Positions 42,220 to 47,542 of a DNA stretch of 47,542 nt are shown here, in pieces. The stretch is taken from positions 1 through 47,542 of the forward strand of contig JAHEIN010000003.1 in assembly GCA_024639335.1 (NCBI GenBank), in the 5' to 3' direction. Source of the stretch: a bacterium. GTDB taxonomy: Bacteria; Actinomycetota; Acidimicrobiia; Spongiisociales; ZC4RG35. Numbering within the stretch: position 1 is the stretch's first letter; each line of letters begins with the position of its first letter. The position numbers and the translations under genes are program-made. The notes beneath the pieces were generated by a model. It did no database searches, was not told the DNA's origin, and was given only the letters and a program-made list of their open reading frames with translations.

Positions 42220-43275
42220 ATGCAACGCAACGAAGAACGGAAGGCAGTCAGGGTCGACGGCGGAGTCGACCGCTCCGTCGTGGAGGTGGCGGGCGCCCGC
42301 TTCGGGCACGATCCGTTCCCGGTGATCGCCGGTCCTTGTGCCATCGAGTCCGAAGCCCAGATTCGGATTGCCGCCGAGGCCGTCGCCGAGGCCGGGGGTG
42401 TGATGCTCCGCGGAAACGCGTTCAAGCCTGGTAGCTCTCCCTATGACTTCCGTGGCCTGGGCGTCGACGGGCTCGTCCTGTTGGAGCGGGCCGGGAAGGA
42501 CGTCGGTCTTCCAACGGTGAGCCAGGTGCTGGAACCGGCAGACGTCGAGGCGGCCGCCGAGCGAGTCGACATGATCGAGATCCACTCCGGGTCGATGCAG
42601 AATTTCGAGTTGTTGAAGGTCGCTGGACGGTCGGGCAGACCAATCCTCCTCCGGCGGGCGGCGTCGGCAACGGTCGACGAGTGGCTGTGGGCCGCCGAAT
42701 ACGTGCTCGCCGAGGGAAACCCCGACGTCGTGATGGTCGAGCGCGGCATCAGGACATTTGGCGGAAACGGGGCCGACACCCTCGACATCAGCTCGATTCC
42801 CGAGGTCAAGGAGTTGAGTCATCTGCCGGTGATCGTCGATCCTTCCCACGCGGCCGGAGGCTCGGCCAAGGTCGGGCCGTTGGCGCTGGCCGCCCAGGGC
42901 GTGGGCGCCGACGGGATCGTCCTGGAGGTCCACCCTGATCCTGCGAATGCGAAATCGAATCCTTCGCAGCTCTCGATCGAGGAATGGGCTGCACTGATGT
43001 TCCGGCTGGGCGTCAACCGGATGCGGGCGCACATCGACCTGGTCGACCGTGAGATCGTCCGGCTCCTGGCCAAGCGGCAGGAAATGTCGCTCGAGATCGG
43101 CCGGGTCAAGGCCGAGCGGGGTCTCCCGGTATTCGCTCCTGAGCGGGAACGCGAGCTGATGGAGGTGATTCGGAAGGAAGCCGAATTGTGCGGCATCCGC
43201 CCGGACCACGTCGAGGCCCTGTTCCACCTCGTCCTAGCCGAGTCGCGGTCCGTCCAAGAAGTCCGCCGAGACTGA
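42220..43275 (+). CDS. DAHP synthase fused to chorismate mutase (AroQ)
   Basis: 351 residues. The TIM-barrel DAHP synthase (about 25-262) has VIAGPCAIES, RGNAFKPGSSPYDFRGLG, HSGSMQNFELLK, RRAASATVDEWLWAAEYVLA and VIVDPSHAAGGSAK. Residues about 270-351 are a helical chorismate mutase: RMRAHIDLVDREIVRLLAKR, EIGRVKAERGLPVFAPERER and DHVEALFHLVLAESR. The order synthase-mutase, as in Porphyromonas-type enzymes, usually means the mutase domain gives prephenate feedback. ATG 42220 has GAGGAG before it. It stands behind its own promoter and attenuator and is a second isoenzyme beside aroF at 7835. Confidence 0.93.
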   Translation: MQRNEERKAVRVDGGVDRSVVEVAGARFGHDPFPVIAGPCAIESEAQIRIAAEAVAEAGGVMLRGNAFKPGSSPYDFRGLGVDGLVLLERAGKDVGLPTVSQVLEPADVEAAAERVDMIEIHSGSMQNFELLKVAGRSGRPILLRRAASATVDEWLWAAEYVLAEGNPDVVMVERGIRTFGGNGADTLDISSIPEVKELSHLPVIVDPSHAAGGSAKVGPLALAAQGVGADGIVLEVHPDPANAKSNPSQLSIEEWAALMFRLGVNRMRAHIDLVDREIVRLLAKRQEMSLEIGRVKAERGLPVFAPERERELMEVIRKEAELCGIRPDHVEALFHLVLAESRSVQEVRRD

Positions 43276-43356
43276 CTCCGTTTGCGTCGCTCGACCGTCG
43301 GTATCGATGTCGAACGACCCGAGAAGTTTGCCGACACGCTTGCTAGTTTCCCGGAC

Positions 43357-44139
43357 ATGACCCATCCGATTCGCATCGCCACCCAGATCCACCCCCAGCA
43401 CGCCGAGTACCGCGACATCCGCAACGCCGCCGTCGAGGCCGAGGAGCTCGGTGTCGACATCGTCTACAACTGGGACCACTTCTACCCCCTGTACGGCGGA
43501 TCTCCCGACAAGCACACGGGCAAGCACTTCGAGTGCTACACGATGCTGGCTTCCCTCGCCGAGGTGACCGAGCGGGTCGAGATCGGCGCCCTCGTGACCT
43601 GTAACTCGTATCGCAACCCGGAGCTGCTGGCGGACATGGCCCGCACCATCGATCACATCTCCGAGGGGCGTTTCATCCTCGGCATCGGCTCGGGTTGGTT
43701 CGAGAAGGACTACGACGAGTACGGCTACGAGTTCGGCGACGCAGTGGGCCGACTCAAAGATCTCCGCGACTCGCTCCCGCGGATCGAGTCGAGGCTGGCG
43801 AAGCTCGACCCTCCTACGACCCGTGACATCCCCATTCTGATCGGCGGCGGTGGGGAGACGATGACGCTCCGCTACACCGCCCGTCATGCCGACATCTGGC
43901 ACGGCTTCGGCAAGCCGGAGGTGATCGCCCACAAGAACAACGTGCTCGACGAATGGTGTCAGAAGGAGGGCACCGACGCATCGAATATCGAGCGCTCGGT
44001 TGGCATCGAGCCCAAAGGCTTGGACAAAGCCGACGCCTTCGTAGAAGCGGGTGCATCCCAGTTCACGATCGGTTTGAACGGCCCCGACTACGACATGGGC
44101 CCGGTCCGCGAACTCCTCGCCTGGCGCGACGCGAAATGA
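43357..44139 (+). CDS. LLM-class (F420-type) oxidoreductase
   Basis: 260 residues, bacterial-luciferase-like TIM barrel. VYNWDHFYPLYGG, VTCNSYRNPELLADMARTID, HISEGRFILGIGSGWFEKDY and IPILIGGGGETMTLRYTARH match F420-dependent LLM oxidoreductases of actinobacteria. Cofactor F420 rather than FMN is inferred from family. ATG 43357 is preferred over an upstream start since TAGTTT (43344-43349) lies 7 bases before it. Followed by a long palindrome shared with the convergent GCS2 gene. Confidence 0.9.
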   Translation: MTHPIRIATQIHPQHAEYRDIRNAAVEAEELGVDIVYNWDHFYPLYGGSPDKHTGKHFECYTMLASLAEVTERVEIGALVTCNSYRNPELLADMARTIDHISEGRFILGIGSGWFEKDYDEYGYEFGDAVGRLKDLRDSLPRIESRLAKLDPPTTRDIPILIGGGGETMTLRYTARHADIWHGFGKPEVIAHKNNVLDEWCQKEGTDASNIERSVGIEPKGLDKADAFVEAGASQFTIGLNGPDYDMGPVRELLAWRDAK

Positions 44140-44141
44140 CC

Positions 44142-44188
44142 TTCTTGTGACGGAAACGCATGTAATACCGGCGTTTTCGTCACAAGAA
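44142..44188. terminator. 18-base-pair palindrome between convergent genes
   Basis: TTCTTGTGACGGAAACGC (44142-44159) pairs with GCGTTTTCGTCACAAGAA (44171-44188) over 18 positions with one G-T pair; loop 11 bases. It lies 2 bases after the LLM stop and 5 bases before the GCS2 stop. No T-run on either side, so it may be a terminator, a protein site or a copy of a dispersed palindrome. Confidence 0.6.
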
Positions 44189-44193
44189 CGTGA

Positions 44194-45327
44194 TCAGGTG
44201 TCCTCCAGGGTTTCGGCGATCAGCAGGTCGACGACGTCCTTGAGGGCGTCGTCCACGGACTTCCCGTCGTGGATCGACTGCTGATAGACGTCGAGCTGAC
44301 GAGCGGCCGAGGTGCCTTCCCTCGCAATCACTCTCGCGTGTTCGATCTCGGCAACACACCCCAGCTCCTCGGCGTCGGGTCGGAGTAGCTCGACCAACTC
44401 GTCGATCAAGTCGGGGAAGGGCACCAGCGCCGACTTCCCGAAGTCCATCAGGTCGCCGGCCGTGCCGTACCGCTGCGCCCTCCAGACATTCTCGGACACC
44501 AGCATCTGTGCGTAGGTCCGCCACCGCTGGTTCGATGTTCGCAGCCTGAACAGCATGTGCAGCAGACATCGATACAGCGCAGCGATCGAGACGGCATCGC
44601 GCCAACGGGTGCAGATGTCCGAGATCCGCATCTCCAACGTGGGGTAGCGCACAGACGGTCGGATGTCCCACCAGATCTTCGACGCATCGGGGATCAGCCC
44701 CGCTTCGACCAACACGCCGACGTGGCGCTGGTACTCCGACCACGAATCGAAGTGTTCTGGCAATCCCGTTCGCGGCATCGTCCGGAAGACGTTCATCCGG
44801 TAGCTCTTCAGCCCGGTGTTGCGGCCACCCCAGAACGGAGAGGACGTGCTGAGTGCGAGCAGGTGGGGGAGGAAGTAGGAAACCTGATTCATCAGGTCGA
44901 TCCGCATCTCGGGATCCTCGATTCCCGCGTGGACGTGCATCCCGCAGATGACCAGCCGATGAGCGACCACCCCGAGGTCGCTTGCCAGCGTCTGATATCG
45001 CTCCTTGTCGGTCGACTTCTGCTCCCACCACAGCGCAAAGGGGTGAGTCGAAGCCGCGATGATCGCGGCGTCGTGGCCCGCCGTCACCGACCCCAGGTTG
45101 CGGCGAAGGTCGCAGAGATCGTCGGCCAGATCCTGGATGGTGGCATGGGGGCGCGTGCCGACCTCCATCTGTGCGCGCAGAAACTCGGGTGTCACGCGTC
45201 CCCCGATTGCCGCATAAGCCTCGTCCCACAGTCCCTTGTTGGGATCGGTCACGAGGTTGCGCGTCGCCGGATCCACGAGGAGGTACTCCTCTTCGATGCC
45301 GACCGTGAGCGATGGGGCTTTGATCAT
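44194..45327 (-). CDS. Carboxylate-amine ligase, GCS2 / YbdK family
   Basis: 377 residues. ATP-dependent ligase of the glutamate-cysteine ligase 2 family. SLTVGIEEEYLLVDPATRNL at the N-terminus (metal-binding Glu residues), GMHVHAGIEDPEMRIDLMNQ, SPFWGGRNTGLKSYRMNVFR, DIRPSVRYPTLEMRISDIC and REGTSAARQLDVYQ are family motifs. The true substrate in YbdK-type members is generally unknown. ATG 45327 follows TATGGT (45334-45339) by 6 bases; the longer upstream start is less likely. Monocistronic. Confidence 0.9.
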   Translation of the reverse strand: MIKAPSLTVGIEEEYLLVDPATRNLVTDPNKGLWDEAYAAIGGRVTPEFLRAQMEVGTRPHATIQDLADDLCDLRRNLGSVTAGHDAAIIAASTHPFALWWEQKSTDKERYQTLASDLGVVAHRLVICGMHVHAGIEDPEMRIDLMNQVSYFLPHLLALSTSSPFWGGRNTGLKSYRMNVFRTMPRTGLPEHFDSWSEYQRHVGVLVEAGLIPDASKIWWDIRPSVRYPTLEMRISDICTRWRDAVSIAALYRCLLHMLFRLRTSNQRWRTYAQMLVSENVWRAQRYGTAGDLMDFGKSALVPFPDLIDELVELLRPDAEELGCVAEIEHARVIAREGTSAARQLDVYQQSIHDGKSVDDALKDVVDLLIAETLEDT

Positions 45328-45387
45328 GCGGCGACCATACCGTCGAGTCTGCACGCTGGAGGCGCGCCATGGGATCTTGTCGCTCTG

Positions 45388-45993
45388 TCAGAGAATCGTC
45401 GATGCAGCCGACTGCCGCGATATCTCGGCATCGGTCCTCACCCAGCAGCCTGCGAGGTGATCGTTGACCAGGCCCATGGCCTGCATGAAGGCGTAGGCCG
45501 TTGTCGGGCCGACGAAGGACCATCCACGCCGCTTGAGGTCCCTCGCCAGCGCCGTCGATGCCGGTGTGATCGCAGCCAACTCGTCTGGAGGCTCACCGGC
45601 CGGGTCGAACCAGTGATAGAAGTAGGCGGCGAGTGATCCATGCTCCTCGATGGCCTCCAGGGCGCGTCCGGCGTTGTTGATCGTCGAGGTGATCTTCCCT
45701 CGGTGCCGGATGATCCCGGCGTCACCGAGGAGTCGTTCGACATCCCCGTCGCCGAACTCCGCCACGATCTCCGGGTCGAAGCCGCGGAATGCGGACCGGA
45801 AACGCTCACGCTTGCGGAGGATGGTGAGCCACGACAGACCGGACTGAAAGCCTTCGAGGCAGATCTTCTCGAACAGCCGATGGTCATCGGTCACACCGAA
45901 TCCCCACTCGGTGTCGTGATAGTCGTGGTACTCGGGGGTCGAGGCGCCCCACCAGCAACGAGCGCGTCCGTCCTCACCGACATCGATGTCCAT
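45388..45993 (-). CDS. tag: DNA-3-methyladenine glycosylase I
   Basis: 201 residues. Base-excision glycosylase removing 3-methyladenine. RCWWGASTPEYHDYHDTEWG, FEKICLEGFQSGLSWLTILR (catalytic Glu region), the helix-hairpin-helix area IIRHRGKITSTINNAGRALE, and FVGPTTAYAFMQAMGLVNDH, with Cys/His residues of the zinc snap (RCWW, NDHLAGC), are diagnostic. TAGCGT (46001-46006) is 7 bases before ATG 45993. Divergent from the sulfite-oxidase-like gene. Confidence 0.95.
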   Translation of the reverse strand: MDIDVGEDGRARCWWGASTPEYHDYHDTEWGFGVTDDHRLFEKICLEGFQSGLSWLTILRKRERFRSAFRGFDPEIVAEFGDGDVERLLGDAGIIRHRGKITSTINNAGRALEAIEEHGSLAAYFYHWFDPAGEPPDELAAITPASTALARDLKRRGWSFVGPTTAYAFMQAMGLVNDHLAGCWVRTDAEISRQSAASTIL

Positions 45994-46079
45994 TCAGCGG
46001 ACGCTAGTGAAGCTGAACAATGACTGAACACGACGAATTCGGCTTCGGGTTGTCGCTGCACCCGTCGTAACTTGTGCCC

Positions 46080-47542
46080 GTGGCAATGAACACGACAGCT
46101 GGTGAGGTGACGCCTTCTCAAGCGCTTCCCGCCGACCCTGAGATCGGACGAATCGCAGGGCTGGCCGGGGTGGCAGCTTCCCTCGGGTTCAGCGAGCTCT
46201 TCGCCGGACTGGTGTCGGCTGTGCCGTCGCTCATCGTCGGGGTGGCGACGCTCATAATCGACACCGCTCCCAAACCGGTCAGAGATTTCGCCATATCGCT
46301 TTTCGGTACAGCCGACAAGCTGGCACTCGGCATCGGCATCGTGGTCGTCGGCCTCGCACTCGGGGCATGGGTCGGATCGAAGTCTGACAAGAATTCGTCG
46401 ACAGCCCCGGTCGTGTTCGCCGGGTTCGGCCTGCTGGGCGGGCTCGCAGCAGCCCGTACGGCCGACGCCGGGCTGCTGGCCTCGGTCGTCGCCGGGGGCC
46501 TGTCCGCCGGTGTCGGGTTGGTCGTGCTGCGCGCACTGCTGTCGGCTGGGCGCCGGAGGATCGGCGCCCAGCCAAGTGAAGGTCGGCGCGCTTTCCTGGT
46601 CGGTGCCGGCTCCACGATCGTGTTCTCGCTACTCGCCGGGCTCATCGGCCGGAATCTGGCCGAGGCGACGACGGAGACCGTGGCGGCGCGCGGTGAGGCC
46701 TCCCTCCCGGAACCCGTCACGCCGGTGTCGGCACCCACCGACGCGATGTCGCTCGACGTTGGGGGTATCTCCCCGCTGGTGACCCCGACCAGCGACTTCT
46801 ACCGCATCGACACCGCATTCGTTCCTCCCCGAGTCGATGCAGCCACTTGGTCGATGCGAATCACCGGCCTCGTCGATCGCGAAATCGAGCTCACCTATGC
46901 CGACCTGCTCGACCTCGACATGGTGGAGCAGTACATCACGATCGCCTGTGTCTCCAACGAGGTGGGCGGCGGACTGGTCGGCAATGCCAAGTGGCTGGGA
47001 GTGCCATTGCGTGACGTGCTGGACCTTGCCGGCGTACAGGCCGGTGCCGAGCAGCTGGTTGGTCGCTCCGTCGACAGATTCACCGTCGGATTCCCGGTGG
47101 AGGCCGCCTTCGATGGCCGGGACGCTCTTGTCGCCGTGGCGATGAACGACGAGCCGCTGCCCATCGAACATGGATTCCCGGCTCGGTTGGTCGTGGCCGG
47201 GTTGTATGGATACGTGTCCGCAACCAAGTGGCTCTCCGAGCTCCATCTCACGGAGTGGGACGCGTTCGATGCCTACTGGATCCCCCGCGGCTGGGCCAAG
47301 GAAGCGCCGATCAAGACTCAGACCAGAATCGACACGCCTCGCCCCGGCAGGATCGACGAAGGTCCGCGTGCGATCGCCGGTGTCGCCTGGGCTCCCAACC
47401 GCGGGATCGAGCGCGTCGAGGTACGCATCGATGGAGGCGCTTGGCAGGAAGCCGAGCTGGCCGCATCACTCGACCGGGACTCGTGGCGGCAGTGGTCGCT
47501 GGACTGGAGTCCGACCGCCGGCCGTCACACGATCGAAGCTCG
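46080..47542 (+). CDS. Membrane-anchored sulfite-oxidase-family molybdoenzyme, 3' end outside window
   Basis: The frame stays open to the window end (at least 487 residues). The N-terminus has about five membrane helices (IAGLAGVAASLGFSELFAGL; LALGIGIVVVGLALGAWVG; RRAFLVGAGSTIVFSLLAGL), then an oxidoreductase molybdopterin domain: molybdenum-ligand Cys in YITIACVSNEVGGGLVGNAK, then WLGVPLRDVLDLAG and EHGFPARLVVAGLYGYVSAT, and the start of a dimerisation domain. Mycobacterial Rv0218 has the same layout. Natural substrate unknown. GTG 46080 lies 6 bases after TAACTT (46068-46073); ATG 46086 is the alternative. Uses molybdopterin, linking it to cofactor genes in the genome. Confidence 0.87.
   Translation, partial: MAMNTTAGEVTPSQALPADPEIGRIAGLAGVAASLGFSELFAGLVSAVPSLIVGVATLIIDTAPKPVRDFAISLFGTADKLALGIGIVVVGLALGAWVGSKSDKNSSTAPVVFAGFGLLGGLAAARTADAGLLASVVAGGLSAGVGLVVLRALLSAGRRRIGAQPSEGRRAFLVGAGSTIVFSLLAGLIGRNLAEATTETVAARGEASLPEPVTPVSAPTDAMSLDVGGISPLVTPTSDFYRIDTAFVPPRVDAATWSMRITGLVDREIELTYADLLDLDMVEQYITIACVSNEVGGGLVGNAKWLGVPLRDVLDLAGVQAGAEQLVGRSVDRFTVGFPVEAAFDGRDALVAVAMNDEPLPIEHGFPARLVVAGLYGYVSATKWLSELHLTEWDAFDAYWIPRGWAKEAPIKTQTRIDTPRPGRIDEGPRAIAGVAWAPNRGIERVEVRIDGGAWQEAELAASLDRDSWRQWSLDWSPTAGRHTIEA

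Overview
The window is 47.5 kb of high-GC, densely packed DNA with short overlaps between neighbouring genes. It probably comes from an actinobacterium, most likely an uncultured member of the Acidimicrobiia. This rests on gene content: an Rv0474/hbhA-like gene pair, an F420-type LLM oxidoreductase, an aa3 oxidase cluster of actinobacterial type, and many genes that appear to start without a leader behind a TANNNT box. The lineage is an inference. I saw no rRNA, tRNA, CRISPR array, transposase or phage structural gene.

Layout. 1-4847 (+) is the tail of a molybdenum-hydroxylase (cox/xdh-type) maturation operon: coxD-like AAA+ ATPase (cut by the window start), an unexpected M15 peptidase, coxE, an XdhC/CoxI protein split in two, and a MocA-like cytidylyltransferase. 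A DUF4332 protein follows. 5627-6570 (-) holds an HbhA-like protein and its XRE regulator, flanked by inverted copies of an intergenic repeat. 6898-9876 has a VIT1-type metal transporter (-), then DAHP synthase and prephenate dehydrogenase (+). 10178-15795 has an M20 amidohydrolase, NAD synthetase, a class IV aminotransferase, two small proteins and a TusA-DsrE fusion.

15896-24118 (+) is a complete nine-gene V/A-type ATPase operon in the order D-G/H-I-K-E-C-F-A-B. Its c-subunit carries a Gln/Glu-Thr arrangement compatible with Na+ binding. MgtE, GreA and SelD follow on the minus strand. SelD is a selenoprotein: the real gene starts 63 bases upstream of the naive open frame, and an in-frame UGA replaces the catalytic Cys, with a convincing SECIS hairpin just after it. 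27289-31991 (+) has a 2Fe-2S protein, a hydrolase, two very small membrane proteins, a polytopic membrane protein and a PAS/SpoIIE phosphatase. 31975-40695 is the cytochrome aa3 oxidase region: ctaC-D-E-F-G on the minus strand, and ctaB on the plus strand behind a three-gene minus operon. 41136-47542 has lgt, a second DAHP synthase fused to chorismate mutase behind a classical-looking transcription attenuator, an LLM oxidoreductase, a GCS2 ligase, Tag glycosylase and a membrane-anchored sulfite-oxidase-family protein cut by the window end.

The strongest points for follow-up are the Sec-containing SelD with its SECIS, the attenuator before the DAHP synthase-chorismate mutase gene, the putative Na+ site of the V-ATPase rotor, the repeated TANNNT-N6-9-start architecture, and the dispersed intergenic repeats. 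No single obviously new multi-gene system stands out. The M15 peptidase embedded in the cox-type maturation operon is the most unusual gene association.
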